This document shows positions 8,602 through 18,290 of a DNA stretch of 45,414 nucleotides, in pieces (position 1 is the first letter of the stretch; the number at the start of each line of letters is the position of its first letter). A program made the translations under genes and the position numbers. This DNA comes from an uncultured Bacteroidota bacterium (GTDB lineage: Bacteria; Bacteroidota; Bacteroidia; Bacteroidales; F082). Location: assembly GCA_900542475.1 (NCBI GenBank), contig UQNO01000016.1, forward strand, positions 1 to 45,414, read 5' to 3'. The notes beneath the pieces were generated by a model, which was not told the origin of the DNA, did no database searches, and saw only the letters and a list, made by a program, of their open reading frames with translations.

Positions 8602-9513
8602 ATGGATAATAAATCTTATAATAAATTCACTCTGTCGAAGGTCAAAGAGATGTTTTTGAAAGACAATGTCGTCAGTATCAGCGACGACTTCATTCTTGCT
8701 CGACAAACCAACAGTGTGGATTTAGAATCGCTGAAATTCCCAAGTCGCATCGATGGTTTTGTGGCGGCGTATTGCAAAAAAGGGCATTTCAAATGCACCA
8801 TCAACCTGACGGAACACGAGATTCACGACGGAATGCTGGCAATCAACACACCTATTAATATTATTCAGTTGGAGCCGCTCGACAACAACGAGACTGTGGA
8901 GTTGACAATCTTGGCCGTATCGCCGCAATATATGGCGGCATTAAGTTCCGACTTGAGCAAAATCTTCATCGACGCCATCAACATACTTCAAAGTCCTATC
9001 ATGCAGATGGCCCCGGAGGAGGTGGATCTCTCCATGCAATATTTCAAACTCCTCGACAATGTGATGAACACAGATTCGGAATACCGCTACGACAGTATCG
9101 GTTATCTATTGACATCTGTGTTTTATCTTATCGGCGGCATGTTGAAAAAACGCCTTGACGTAGAAGTCGCGAACAACGAGAACAAACCATCGACAAGGCA
9201 CAAAATAGTGTTTGAAAGATTCGTGGAACTCGTTGAGAGACATCACAACAAGGAGCGCTCTGTCAGTTTTTACGCCGACAAGCTCTACATCACGCCGAAG
9301 TATCTTTCGCAAATCATCAAAAACGTCAGCGGTTTTTCGGCGCCGAACATCATCAACAAGTATGTAATTCTTGAAGCCCAGCATCTTCTACGTCATACAG
9401 ACATGAGTGTCAAGGAGATAGCCGACCAGCTGAATTTTCCAAACCAGTCGTTTTTCTACAAATATTTCAAGGCGCACACCGGTTGCACGCCAAATTCTTA
9501 TCGTCAGAAATAA
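8602..9513 (+). CDS. AraC-family transcriptional regulator
   Basis: A 303-residue regulator with an N-terminal cupin-like sensor region (about 10-170) and a C-terminal pair of helix-turn-helix motifs: FYADKLYITPKYLSQIIK (first) and SVKEIADQLNFPNQSFFYKY (second), ending with the usual TGCTPNSYRQK. The frame is open from 8389, but the first 71 codons are low-complexity, overlap the TolC start and contain the promoter, so I chose the ATG at 8602. It is divergent from the efflux operon and likely controls it through the direct repeats between them. Confidence 0.88.
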   Translation: MDNKSYNKFTLSKVKEMFLKDNVVSISDDFILARQTNSVDLESLKFPSRIDGFVAAYCKKGHFKCTINLTEHEIHDGMLAINTPINIIQLEPLDNNETVELTILAVSPQYMAALSSDLSKIFIDAINILQSPIMQMAPEEVDLSMQYFKLLDNVMNTDSEYRYDSIGYLLTSVFYLIGGMLKKRLDVEVANNENKPSTRHKIVFERFVELVERHHNKERSVSFYADKLYITPKYLSQIIKNVSGFSAPNIINKYVILEAQHLLRHTDMSVKEIADQLNFPNQSFFYKYFKAHTGCTPNSYRQK

Positions 9514-9521
9514 ATTTTTAT

Positions 9522-9529
9522 TATTTTTG
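9522..9529 (+). promoter_or_regulatory. promoter -7 box (TATTTTTG) for pssA
   Basis: TATTTTTG lies 15 bases before the pssA ATG and just after the stop of the regulator. No good -33 TTTG is seen at 19-21 bases upstream. Confidence 0.4.
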
Positions 9530-9543
9530 CAAAAATTTGATTT

Positions 9544-10272
9544 ATGTCGATTGCCAAGCACATACCGAATGCCATCACATGCTGCAACTTATTAAGCGGT
9601 TGTGTATCAATACTTTTACTTTGCAAAAATCACATATCAGGTGCTGCTGCGATGATTTTTGTCGCTGCTGTTTTCGACTTTCTTGATGGTTTCGCGGCGC
9701 GTTTGCTCAACGCCAAGTCGCCGCTTGGAGGCGAGCTCGACTCTCTGTCGGACGTAGTATCTTTTGGCGTGGCACCGTCGTTCATAATGGCATGGCTTCT
9801 CGACAAAACCGGCATCAGCTGGATGGCGGCCGATGTGAACCTCTTCCCGATGTTGGCATTTATCCTCGCAGCGTTTGCGGCAATACGCCTCGCGAAGTTC
9901 AACCTCGACACGCGTCAAGGCTCCTCCTTCATCGGGCTGCCGGTACCTACCGTAGGACTTTTCATAGCATCACTGCCGTTGATGCTCGCTGACGTTTCAT
10001 CGGAAAGCATTGTTTGCAAATTTGTTGTAAACCCTTATTTCCTCATAGCCGTCGTAGCCGTTTTCAGCTGGCTGATGATTAGCGAAGTGCCGTTTTTCTC
10101 ATTCAAAATCAAAAATCTGACATTCAAAGACAACGTCCTTCGCTACTTTGTGGTCATCTTTGCCATCGCGGCGGTCGTCATCATGAAATTACTAGCGTTG
10201 CCGTTTGTTTTCTTGTTTTATATTTTGTTGTCGGTGATTTGCTACAGAGGAAAACCATTGAAAACGCCATAA
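9544..10272 (+). CDS. pssA: CDP-diacylglycerol-serine O-phosphatidyltransferase
   Basis: A 242-residue integral membrane enzyme that makes phosphatidylserine, the precursor of phosphatidylethanolamine. The CDP-alcohol phosphotransferase motif is complete: Asp45, Asp48-Gly49, Ala52-Arg53, Gly62, Asp66 and Asp70. Six or so hydrophobic helices follow, the last ones near 160-235. Length fits the short type II Pss of Bacteroidota and Gram-positives. The stop is 12 bases from the convergent C25 peptidase gene. No decarboxylase gene is nearby. Confidence 0.92.
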   Translation: MSIAKHIPNAITCCNLLSGCVSILLLCKNHISGAAAMIFVAAVFDFLDGFAARLLNAKSPLGGELDSLSDVVSFGVAPSFIMAWLLDKTGISWMAADVNLFPMLAFILAAFAAIRLAKFNLDTRQGSSFIGLPVPTVGLFIASLPLMLADVSSESIVCKFVVNPYFLIAVVAVFSWLMISEVPFFSFKIKNLTFKDNVLRYFVVIFAIAAVVIMKLLALPFVFLFYILLSVICYRGKPLKTP

Positions 10273-10284
10273 ACCCACTGTCTG

Positions 10285-13200
10285 TTATTTTTTAATCACT
10301 TTTTCAACTTTCTCACCTATCTTAACGAAATAGATTCCAGCGTCAAGGTCGGCGACGTTAATCTGGACGTCACCCGAAATATTACCGTAATGTCCCACCA
10401 CCTGTCCGAGACTGTTGAAGATTTCGACATCTGATTGAATGTCACCGAGTTGAATATTCAAGACATCATCAGTCGGATTAGGGTAAATCGCGACATTTTT
10501 CCCGACAACGGTTTCAATTTCCGTGATGACTGTCGATGCGGGCAGCACCACGTTGTCAATCCAGGCGCAGTCCGAGCCGCTTGACATCGAAAAATCTTTC
10601 TTGTATTCCCATTTTAACTCATGACTGCCGGGAGTCAAGGCGTAACTTGTCTGTGTCCATGGCACTTCGCCCGACCAGTTGTTTTTCTCGACTCCGTCAA
10701 TATAGAATATCAACTTGTCAAAGTTCTTCTCTGACGAGACTTTATAATAGAAGCTCATCTCGCTTTCTGTTCCTACTTCAACCGTGATAAACAAGGCCGA
10801 TGTCTCACTGTCTTGGATTTGCGACGATTTGGCGCAATACACCCCCTCGTATGGATTCTGCGCAACGACTTCCCAGGCGTGAGCCGTGGTTGTGCCATAC
10901 CATGCCAGCGCGCTGAAATCGCCCGTCTCGAAGCCGTCCATCATCTGTCCGACAGGGATATAATATGCGTCTTCAGCAATATAATTACCGTAATATGCGG
11001 CGTAAAACAGCTGGTACATCGCGCCGACCTGGGCGTTGTCACTCAAAGCGAACGACATGTCAACGGTAAATTCAGCGCCTGCTTCGACAGCACCATACTC
11101 CCAAATATCTGTCGGAATATCAATCGCATCATGCGAATTGAAGATTCTGAACACAGCCGAAGGTGTCGCCGCGTTGCCGTTGTTTTTAATTGTGAAATGC
11201 ACAGTTCCGTTGTCACCCGGGTTCAGCACATTGCCTGTGGCAGTCTCAAGAACAGCGCTGACCAGCACAAACTCCGGGGCGAAGACTTTCGCATTGAAAT
11301 GGCTTTCCCAGGTATCGACGCCATCGGTGCAAGTGATGTTGAAACGCACGTTTGTATTGTTTGCAACGGCGTCGCCGACTTTGAAGGCGAATGCGTTTTC
11401 AAGAGCAACGCTCTGATTGCCATCGAGATTGCCGACGGTGGCTGTCGCCTGCTCAAAGGTGATGTTCTCGTTATCGCAAGAAATCGCGGCTGTCACGTTG
11501 CTCGCGTTGACATTGCCGACATTTTTCAGTTCCATATTGAACGAATAACTTCCGTTGTATTCCATTTGCGAGCCTCCGTTCAAGGTATGGTTTTCATAAA
11601 CCACATACGGTGTGTTGTTTGGCACTGCCATCATCTCGATGTTCTGCGGATACGAGTTTACGCCCGTTACTTTCATAATCATAACACCTACTTGCGACAA
11701 GCCTCCCTCGAAAGACAGTTCCGCCACGCCGTTGTCGTCTGTCACTCCCATGGCGACGACTTCCTCGTCCATATAAACGAGGCAGCGATAGTTTTTCAGG
11801 CCCACGCCGTTGTCATCACTGACTGCAGCTGTGATTGACTGTGCGCCCAGCAGCACTTGTCCGGGAGCGTCCACCGTGGCTGTCATAGGCTCGTCGAGCC
11901 ACACGTTCACGGCGCCGTCGCCGAGGACGTTCATGTCGTAGAAGTTCCAGCGCAGGGCGCCTTCTTCCCATTGTCCGGGAGCGGTGACCCAGGGAGCGGT
12001 CATGGATTTTCCTTCCGAGATGGCGCATCCGAGCAAGCCGATGCGCTCGTTCCATTGAGCATCGGTCATCTCCCTCTCAAGGTGAGCGCCCGGGCCTTCA
12101 GTCTGCCCCTCGTTGAACCAGCCGAAACGCGAGTTGCCGATGACAGCGACAGCGAAATTCTGAATCGTCACCATCTTCTCAAGGATACAGTTCTCGTCGA
12201 AAGCGCCGCAGTCGCAGCCTTGTGAATGGAAGAAGGTATAGTTGTGCTCGACACCGTTGGCACCGGCGAAATCACTGTTGGAGACACCGTACCAGCCCGC
12301 CACATAGCTTGAGTTGGCGTGGCCGACGTGATGCACATAACTTGTACCTGCGTTGATAGCTTGTTTCAGCGACGAACCACTCCAATTACCTTGTTCTTCA
12401 TACAATTTCGTGAAATTATAATTCACCGGATACCCGACAGTTGTATAGCCGTTGTCATCATGCGTGCCAATCAAAAGCTCAAGATAATCAGAGCCGTTTG
12501 TGTTAGGACTGTCGTGCAGATGCTCGCCGGCGAGAATCACCTTGTTGAATTCGCCGAGAACCGGTGTCTGCTGATACGACATCGACTTGTGAATCATATT
12601 TGCAAGCTCTGTGGTGTTATTGAACGACATGCGGCTGATGCCGACTTCCGGAAGAAGGTCGTCCTCGCCAGGCTCGCCCCATCTGTTGTTCCCGTTGTCG
12701 TTCCATGTCCCGTCAAGACCCGAATAATAAAGGTCCGCAGGAATATTCTCGCTCTCTTGATTACCACCGCCTGAAGTCACGTGGCAGTACAAACCGCGAT
12801 AAGGCACGATGCCGACATCGCCGCCCAAAACGACCATCATGATGCCGTTGTTCTGATATTCTTGAATGATATAGTTGCGAATCTTGTCTTGGTTGTCAAC
12901 GCCGGTCATAGTGGCATAGATATCCGACACCAGAGCGATTCTGTTGCGCAAACCGATAGAGTTGTAATATTGGCAATACTCGCTGTAGCCATCTACAAAC
13001 GCCGCGTCGGTGATAATCAAAACGTCATACACAGTAAGCTCGCGGCCTCTTGTCGCATAGCTGTCTGCCATTTCGGGGTTCTGGGCGAGACGCTTCACGC
13101 TGTTTTTGATTTCTTGAGTTCCCCAAAGCATTTTACTCTTGTCGGCTCTCGAAGTCTTAACGTTTACTCGCACTTTCGCCGTTTTCGCATACATCGCCTT

Positions 13201-13665
13201 GCCTTCCGAAGGAATATACCGCACCGGAGTGAACGAAGTGAATGCGAAACCATATCCGTTTTTGAATTGCGTGGTCACGACACCGTGACTTTCGGCAGGA
13301 TACACGCTTCTCGACGCATAAACCGCCTCATTGACAATCAAATCTTTCTTTTCATTATCGCCAACAGTTCTGGACGGTTGATATGGAAAAATGACGAGCT
13401 CGCCTTCTATCTCCTGAAAATCAGACAGTTCCACTTCAACCGACTCCGCCTCCATGCCTTGAGGCAGCATAAGGCTGACAGCCTGATACGGCAACGAGGG
13501 ACTGCCGACCACAGCGGTCTGCATACAGCCTTCAAAACCAATTTGTTGATACCCGCGAAACTCCGTAACTTTCGGATTATCAAAATGATAAGTCTTCTCC
13601 ACCATCTGAGCCTTCGTCACAAGACTCATAACAGACAGAAACAAAACGAACGTTATTTTTTTCAT
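10285..13665 (-). CDS. gingipain-like C25 cysteine peptidase with T9SS sorting domain
   Basis: A secreted protein of 1126 residues. Order: signal peptide (MKKITFVLFLSVMSLVTKAQ), propeptide, C25 caspase-like catalytic domain (about 230-600) with the presumed catalytic His in HVGHA (about 448) and Cys in SQGCDCGAF (484 or 486), immunoglobulin-like domains, a region with a jelly-roll look (about 930-1030), and a C-terminal type A T9SS domain with IYPNPTDDVLNI and GIYFVKI in the last 75 residues. The frame is open 68 codons further upstream, but the signal peptide and the -7 box at 13699-13706 fix the ATG at 13665. It should be exported by the type IX system and anchored or released. Substrate specificity cannot be read off. 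Confidence 0.9.
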   Translation of the reverse strand: MKKITFVLFLSVMSLVTKAQMVEKTYHFDNPKVTEFRGYQQIGFEGCMQTAVVGSPSLPYQAVSLMLPQGMEAESVEVELSDFQEIEGELVIFPYQPSRTVGDNEKKDLIVNEAVYASRSVYPAESHGVVTTQFKNGYGFAFTSFTPVRYIPSEGKAMYAKTAKVRVNVKTSRADKSKMLWGTQEIKNSVKRLAQNPEMADSYATRGRELTVYDVLIITDAAFVDGYSEYCQYYNSIGLRNRIALVSDIYATMTGVDNQDKIRNYIIQEYQNNGIMMVVLGGDVGIVPYRGLYCHVTSGGGNQESENIPADLYYSGLDGTWNDNGNNRWGEPGEDDLLPEVGISRMSFNNTTELANMIHKSMSYQQTPVLGEFNKVILAGEHLHDSPNTNGSDYLELLIGTHDDNGYTTVGYPVNYNFTKLYEEQGNWSGSSLKQAINAGTSYVHHVGHANSSYVAGWYGVSNSDFAGANGVEHNYTFFHSQGCDCGAFDENCILEKMVTIQNFAVAVIGNSRFGWFNEGQTEGPGAHLEREMTDAQWNERIGLLGCAISEGKSMTAPWVTAPGQWEEGALRWNFYDMNVLGDGAVNVWLDEPMTATVDAPGQVLLGAQSITAAVSDDNGVGLKNYRCLVYMDEEVVAMGVTDDNGVAELSFEGGLSQVGVMIMKVTGVNSYPQNIEMMAVPNNTPYVVYENHTLNGGSQMEYNGSYSFNMELKNVGNVNASNVTAAISCDNENITFEQATATVGNLDGNQSVALENAFAFKVGDAVANNTNVRFNITCTDGVDTWESHFNAKVFAPEFVLVSAVLETATGNVLNPGDNGTVHFTIKNNGNAATPSAVFRIFNSHDAIDIPTDIWEYGAVEAGAEFTVDMSFALSDNAQVGAMYQLFYAAYYGNYIAEDAYYIPVGQMMDGFETGDFSALAWYGTTTAHAWEVVAQNPYEGVYCAKSSQIQDSETSALFITVEVGTESEMSFYYKVSSEKNFDKLIFYIDGVEKNNWSGEVPWTQTSYALTPGSHELKWEYKKDFSMSSGSDCAWIDNVVLPASTVITEIETVVGKNVAIYPNPTDDVLNIQLGDIQSDVEIFNSLGQVVGHYGNISGDVQINVADLDAGIYFVKIGEKVEKVIKK

Positions 13666-13698
13666 GACTCTGTGATTTTTAATGAGTAATAAAGTTCG

Positions 13699-13706
13699 CA
13701 AAAGTA
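13699..13706 (-). promoter_or_regulatory. promoter -7 box (TACTTTTG) for the C25 peptidase
   Basis: TACTTTTG on the minus strand fits TAnnTTTG and ends 33 bases before the chosen ATG. It lies within the over-long open frame, so it argues for the downstream start. Confidence 0.5.
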
Positions 13707-13893
13707 CATTTTTTTTTGTTATTTGATGCGTCTTTTCACAAAAATAATATCTCGAGCTGTTTTCTTTGTAATTTTGCAGTATGAAAACGCCCGTGTCTCT
13801 GTTCCGACATACAACCCCTGACATGGAAAATCCGCAGTCACGGCTGGATTTTCGCCGTACGATATGCATCTTGAAGAAAAAATTGAAATTTAA

Positions 13894-13925
13894 TTTGCTT
13901 TTTTAAATAAAACTACGTTACTTTG
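13894..13925 (+). promoter_or_regulatory. promoter with TTTG -33 and TTACTTTG -7 elements
   Basis: TTTG (13894-13897), a 20-base gap, then TTACTTTG (13918-13925). Spacing fits the Bacteroidota promoter although the -7 box has one mismatch. The ATG of the next gene begins only 4 bases after the box, which would make the mRNA leaderless or nearly so. Confidence 0.45.
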
Positions 13926-13929
13926 CATT

Positions 13930-15243
13930 ATGGATATGCTCATTTTAATACCTAAAGCGACCAACCGTCTGCATTATATCTTTGACTTGATTATCAAAGA
14001 CTTATTAGGTATTTCTTTCAAGTTTACGACCGACAACGAGACATTCACGTCGTTTAACGGCCCCAAAATGCACTACGGCGACAACCAGTTTTGGAACGAG
14101 CCGTTCCAGAAAGCGACAAATCTGCTTTTCGAGCACGACATCACTGAAAAAGAAATCAAAATCATTGACTATAAAGATGTCAGGGCTTTTTTTCCTGTAT
14201 ATAATGACAAGTCAATATTCCCATTTGATGTCTTTGCGGCCTCGTTTTACCTTGTGACACGCTACGAAGAATATCTGCCACATATCAACGACAAATACAA
14301 CAGGTTTCAAGCCAAAGACTCCATTCTGTTCAAAATGAATATGTTAGACAAGCCTTTGATTAATATTTGGGCGATGGAGCTTGGCAATATCCTGACAGCC
14401 ATTTATCCTGACCTTCAGCTGAAAAAAAAGGCGTTCACATTCGTCCCCACTTACGATATCGACGCGGCATGGGCATACAAGCACAAAGGGGTCTTCAGGA
14501 CATTGGCGGCGTCGGCAAAAGACTTGTTAAACCTTGATTTCAAAGAGTTCCGGCAACGATGGAGAGTCATTTCAGGAAAGGAGACCGACCCGTTTGATAC
14601 CTTCGACTATCAGATTCAGCTGCAGAAAGGACTGAACCTGCACCCTTTATATTTTATCCTTTGCGGAGAATACGACATCAACGACAAGAATATCTCGTTA
14701 AGAAACACACACTTCCAGAACCTGATAAAACGCCTTGGTGACTACGCAAAAGTCGGCATACACCCCTCGTCTAATTCATATCTTGACAAAGAAAAAATCA
14801 ATATCGAGATACAGAATCTCTCGAAGGTGCTTAACCGGGAGATTACCACAAGCCGTCAACATTTCTTGAGACTACGCTTGCCGTTAAGTTATCAGATTCT
14901 GCTTGACCACGACATCACCGACGACTACACAATGGGTTATGCGTCGTTGACAGGCTTCCGTGCCGGCATCGCCGACACTTTCCGGTTCTTCGACCTTGAG
15001 TACAACAACGTGACAAGCCTGAACATACACCCGTTTGCAGTGATGGACGGCACCTTGCGCGACTACCTCGACCTCAATATCGACGAGGCATACGAGAAGA
15101 CAACAAAACTTATTCAGGAAGTGAAAAACGTAAACGGAACATTCATACTTTTATGGCACAACGAAACACTCAGCGACGAGAAACGTTGGACAGGGTGGAA
15201 AGCATTATACAGAAAAATCCTTGACTACGCATTGAACCAGTGA
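13930..15243 (+). CDS. polysaccharide deacetylase-like protein
   Basis: A 437-residue protein that looks like the Bacteroidota polysaccharide-deacetylase-like family with a long N-terminal extra domain. A NodB-like motif 1 appears as TYDIDAAW (about 174-181); GIHPSS (about 276-281) fits the next conserved block with its His, and a terminal block holds LLWHNETLSDEKRW. There is no signal peptide, so it seems cytosolic. The stop codon overlaps the ATG of the FemAB/GNAT-like gene by one base (TGATG at 15241-15245). The two are likely one unit acting on cell-surface sugars or peptidoglycan-type precursors; the substrate is unknown. Confidence 0.75.
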   Translation: MDMLILIPKATNRLHYIFDLIIKDLLGISFKFTTDNETFTSFNGPKMHYGDNQFWNEPFQKATNLLFEHDITEKEIKIIDYKDVRAFFPVYNDKSIFPFDVFAASFYLVTRYEEYLPHINDKYNRFQAKDSILFKMNMLDKPLINIWAMELGNILTAIYPDLQLKKKAFTFVPTYDIDAAWAYKHKGVFRTLAASAKDLLNLDFKEFRQRWRVISGKETDPFDTFDYQIQLQKGLNLHPLYFILCGEYDINDKNISLRNTHFQNLIKRLGDYAKVGIHPSSNSYLDKEKINIEIQNLSKVLNREITTSRQHFLRLRLPLSYQILLDHDITDDYTMGYASLTGFRAGIADTFRFFDLEYNNVTSLNIHPFAVMDGTLRDYLDLNIDEAYEKTTKLIQEVKNVNGTFILLWHNETLSDEKRWTGWKALYRKILDYALNQ

Positions 15244-16169
15244 TGATACGATATTTAACTCATAATCAGATAGATACGAAACGCTGGGACGAATGCATAG
15301 CCCAAAGTACCGACGGCAATGTCTATGCCTGGTCATGGTATCTCGACGTGGTGCATCATGGCTGGGAAGCCTTGGTAGAAGACGATTACGAGGCTGTCAT
15401 GCCGCTGGCCGGAAACAGAAAATTTGGCGTTTATTATTTGTTTCAGCCGTTTTTCACGCAAAAATTTGGAGTTTTTTTGAGAAAAGAGGCTTCGGAAGAG
15501 AAAATCAAGCAGTTTTTGGAAGCTATTCCAGAGAAATATAAGTTTGCGGAGTTTAGGATTAGCGTCGGCATTAACGCCTTTAATGCCGGTGCCGTCAAGG
15601 CTCACCGCAATATTGAACTTGCTTTAAATCAAGATTATTCAGCTTTATCCGACAACTACAACTCCAACACCAAGAGAAATCTCGCGAAAGCGAAAAAACA
15701 AGGGCTGACGACTGTCGAGAAAGCCGAACCTTCTGCAATAATCGAGTTGTTCAGAAAAAACAGAGGTAAAAACATCAAACAATGGGGCGAGAAGGAATAT
15801 GCGAGACTGCTGGAACTCGTCGAGACAGCCGAAAATCACGAGGCAGGTATGGTTTTAGGAGTACAAAACCGCAGCAATCAAACAGTGGCAGGAGCATTTT
15901 TCATGATAAGCCACAACAAAATCGTGTTTCTTTTTTCAGGTGCCGACGAGTCGAACAAGGAGAATCACGGGCTCACATTGTTGCTTGATTATGTCATTAA
16001 AAAATTCAGCAACAGCGACAAGACCCTTGACTTCGAAGGCTCCGACGACGACGGATTAGCCAGATTTTACAAAGGTTTTGGAGGAGAAGAGACAATCTAT
16101 CAGGGCATTAGACTCAACAGGGCGAAAGGATTGACAAGACTTGCATTGAAAATTTTAAAACGAACATAA
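15243..16169 (+). CDS. FemAB/GNAT-like acyltransferase
   Basis: A 308-residue protein of the GNAT fold resembling the FemAB / Acetyltransf_6 type (BioF2-like). Supporting blocks are NTKRNLAKAKKQGLTT (about 140-155), the beta strand with GAFFMISHNKIVFLFSGAD, and the final DFEGSDDDGLARFYKGFGG. The ATG at 15243 is preferred over the GTG one codon before, and overlaps the deacetylase stop by one base. Such proteins transfer an amino acid or acyl group to an amine in cell-wall or lipid synthesis. The exact donor and acceptor are unknown. Confidence 0.7.
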   Translation: MIRYLTHNQIDTKRWDECIAQSTDGNVYAWSWYLDVVHHGWEALVEDDYEAVMPLAGNRKFGVYYLFQPFFTQKFGVFLRKEASEEKIKQFLEAIPEKYKFAEFRISVGINAFNAGAVKAHRNIELALNQDYSALSDNYNSNTKRNLAKAKKQGLTTVEKAEPSAIIELFRKNRGKNIKQWGEKEYARLLELVETAENHEAGMVLGVQNRSNQTVAGAFFMISHNKIVFLFSGADESNKENHGLTLLLDYVIKKFSNSDKTLDFEGSDDDGLARFYKGFGGEETIYQGIRLNRAKGLTRLALKILKRT

Positions 16170-16183
16170 AAAAACGACAAACC

Positions 16184-16843
16184 ATGGTTAAAGTGATAGA
16201 GTTAGACGCTTACAACAGCATCATCAACAATTACATCGCGGAATTAAGAAACGTGGAGGTTCAGGGCGACAGAATGCGTTTCCGCAAGAACCTTGAGCGC
16301 ATTGGCGAGCTCATAGCATACGAAATCAGCAAGACCCTTGACTACGAGAATGTTTGCGTCACGACACCGCTTGGCGAGAAAGAGACGAGCATCCTCGTCG
16401 AGCAGCCTGTCCTGGCGACCATCATGCGTGCGGGACTGCCTCTGCATCAAGGCTTTTTGAACGTTTTCGACAAGGCTGACAACGCTTTCGTCGCGGCGTA
16501 CAGGAAATATGACAAAAACGAGGACTTTGAAATCCGCATAGAGTATTATTCCGCCGCCAACATCGACGGTCGTGTTCTGATACTCGTCGATCCGATGCTC
16601 GCCACCGGCTCGTCATTGGCGCAATGTCTCAACGGACTGCTTCACGACGAGACGAAGCCGAAGAAGCTGCATCTTGTGGCAGTCATCGCCAGTGCCGAAG
16701 GCGTTGACTATGTCAAGAAAAAGCTGTCGAAATACAATGCCACGCTCTGGGTCGGAAGCATCGACGACGAGCTGACGGCAAAAGCATATATCGTTCCAGG
16801 TTTAGGCGATGCCGGCGACCTTGCATACGGAGAAAAAGGATAA
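16184..16843 (+). CDS. upp: uracil phosphoribosyltransferase
   Basis: A 219-residue cytosolic enzyme that salvages uracil with PRPP to UMP. The PRPP loop VDPMLATGSS is at 135-144, and the C-terminal uracil-binding block VPGLGDAGDLAYG ends the protein. MRAGLPL (81-87) is also conserved. It starts 14 bases after the FemAB-like gene, so it may share its transcript, though the role is unrelated. Confidence 0.93.
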   Translation: MVKVIELDAYNSIINNYIAELRNVEVQGDRMRFRKNLERIGELIAYEISKTLDYENVCVTTPLGEKETSILVEQPVLATIMRAGLPLHQGFLNVFDKADNAFVAAYRKYDKNEDFEIRIEYYSAANIDGRVLILVDPMLATGSSLAQCLNGLLHDETKPKKLHLVAVIASAEGVDYVKKKLSKYNATLWVGSIDDELTAKAYIVPGLGDAGDLAYGEKG

Positions 16844-16882
16844 CCGGACACCACCGTCATTGCGACTATAAAATCATTGACT

Positions 16883-18229
16883 ATGACAAACAACAAAGAA
16901 AGTTTCGGTTCAAAGTTTGGAATCATTGCGGCGGCGGCCGGTTCCGCCATCGGGTTGGGCAACATCTACCGTTTCCCGTGCGAAGCCGGCGCCAACGGCG
17001 GCGGTGCCTTCTTCATCGTATACCTCGCCATTGTGCTGTTTATGGGATTGCCTCTCATGGTGTCGGAGTTCGTCATCGGACGACGTTCCGGCAAGAACCC
17101 GGTAGGCGCGTTCAAGAAACTCGCCCCCGACCAAAAAGGCTGGGCAGGAATAGGCTACATGGGCGTCGTCTGCGCATTCCTCATCCTCGCATTTTACTGC
17201 ACGGTGGCAGGCTGGACCATCGACGCCGTGTGGAAATCCATCATAAACTATTATCATGGCTTGGATTCCGACACCGTCCAACAAGACTTCAACAACTTGA
17301 TGAACGAGACCTGGATGCCCATCATCAGCGAAGGCATCTTCATCTTCCTCACAGCCTTCATCATAGTGAAAGGCGTGACCAAAGGCATAGAGAAATACTC
17401 GAAAATCCTCATGCCCATCTTGCTTGCCATTCTCATCATCCTCGGCATCAAATCGTTGACTTTGCCGGGTGCCGGGGCAGGCCTGGAGTTCTTCCTCAAG
17501 CCGGATTTCTCGAAAATCACCGGCTCGGTGCTCATCAGCGCGCTCGGACAGGCGTTCTTCTCGTTGAGTCTGGGCATGGGGTGTCTGATAACATACGGGT
17601 CGTACATCTCGAAAAAAGACAACCTCACTTCCAGTGCGTTCATGGTGTGCCTCTGCGACACCCTCATTGCTGTCCTGGCGGGCATTGTGATATTCCCGGC
17701 GGCATTCTCATTCGGAATCAGACCGGAAGCCGGCGACTCATTGGCATTCGTCACTTTGCCGATGCTTTTCAACCAGATGGCCGGAGGCTATTTCTTCTGC
17801 CTGATATTCTTCATTTTGCTGACAATAGCGGCGTTGACATCATCAATCTCATTGCTTGAAGTGGCAGTGCTTTTCATCACCGAAGAGTTGAAAATCAGCC
17901 GTAAAAAAGCCACTGTTTACTCGGCAATTGGAGTATTTGTGCTTTGCGTAACAGCCAGCCAGAGCCTGCATGCCGACACTTCGCTGAAGATATTCGGATT
18001 CAAAGTGTTCGATGCTTTAGACACCGTCACTTCCACATTCTTGATTACCCTCGGAGGCTTGTTCACCGTGCTATTCCTCGGCTGGAAAATGAAAAAAGAG
18101 CATTTCCTGGACGAGTTCACCAACGGCGGCACTGTCAATATGGGGTTGCGGAAAATCATGTATTTCATCATAAAATTCCTGTCGCCGGTGGCGATTACGG
18201 TGATTTTCATCACACAATTCATCAAATAA
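16883..18229 (+). CDS. sodium-dependent transporter, SNF family
   Basis: A 448-residue inner-membrane symporter of the neurotransmitter:sodium symporter (LeuT-like) family that takes up amino acids or related amines with Na+. The family block SAIGLGNIYRFP is near residues 18-29, followed by GANGGGAFF; about eleven to twelve helices can be counted, and the unwound helix 6 to 8 region has GQAFFSLSLGMG. I chose the ATG at 16883; a TTG two codons earlier is unlikely. It is GC-rich like its neighbours. The substrate cannot be predicted. Confidence 0.9.
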   Translation: MTNNKESFGSKFGIIAAAAGSAIGLGNIYRFPCEAGANGGGAFFIVYLAIVLFMGLPLMVSEFVIGRRSGKNPVGAFKKLAPDQKGWAGIGYMGVVCAFLILAFYCTVAGWTIDAVWKSIINYYHGLDSDTVQQDFNNLMNETWMPIISEGIFIFLTAFIIVKGVTKGIEKYSKILMPILLAILIILGIKSLTLPGAGAGLEFFLKPDFSKITGSVLISALGQAFFSLSLGMGCLITYGSYISKKDNLTSSAFMVCLCDTLIAVLAGIVIFPAAFSFGIRPEAGDSLAFVTLPMLFNQMAGGYFFCLIFFILLTIAALTSSISLLEVAVLFITEELKISRKKATVYSAIGVFVLCVTASQSLHADTSLKIFGFKVFDALDTVTSTFLITLGGLFTVLFLGWKMKKEHFLDEFTNGGTVNMGLRKIMYFIIKFLSPVAITVIFITQFIK

Positions 18230-18231
18230 GA

Positions 18232-18266
18232 GTTGAGAGTGAAGTCCAGGCGACCTCACTCTCAAC
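18232..18266. repeat. intergenic inverted repeat GTTGAGAGTGA/TCACTCTCAAC
   Basis: An 11-bp perfect stem (18232-18242 with 18256-18266), extendable by GTC/GAC after one mismatch. It begins 3 bases after the SNF stop. No T-run follows on the plus strand, so it is more like an intergenic repeat or mRNA 3'-end stabiliser than a standard terminator. Confidence 0.45.
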
Positions 18267-18290
18267 ATTAAAAACTAAAAACCAAATTTC

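Noticed and set aside
16978..17859. 293-codon plus-strand frame
   Set aside because: Alternate-frame shadow of the SNF transporter; Arg/His-rich.
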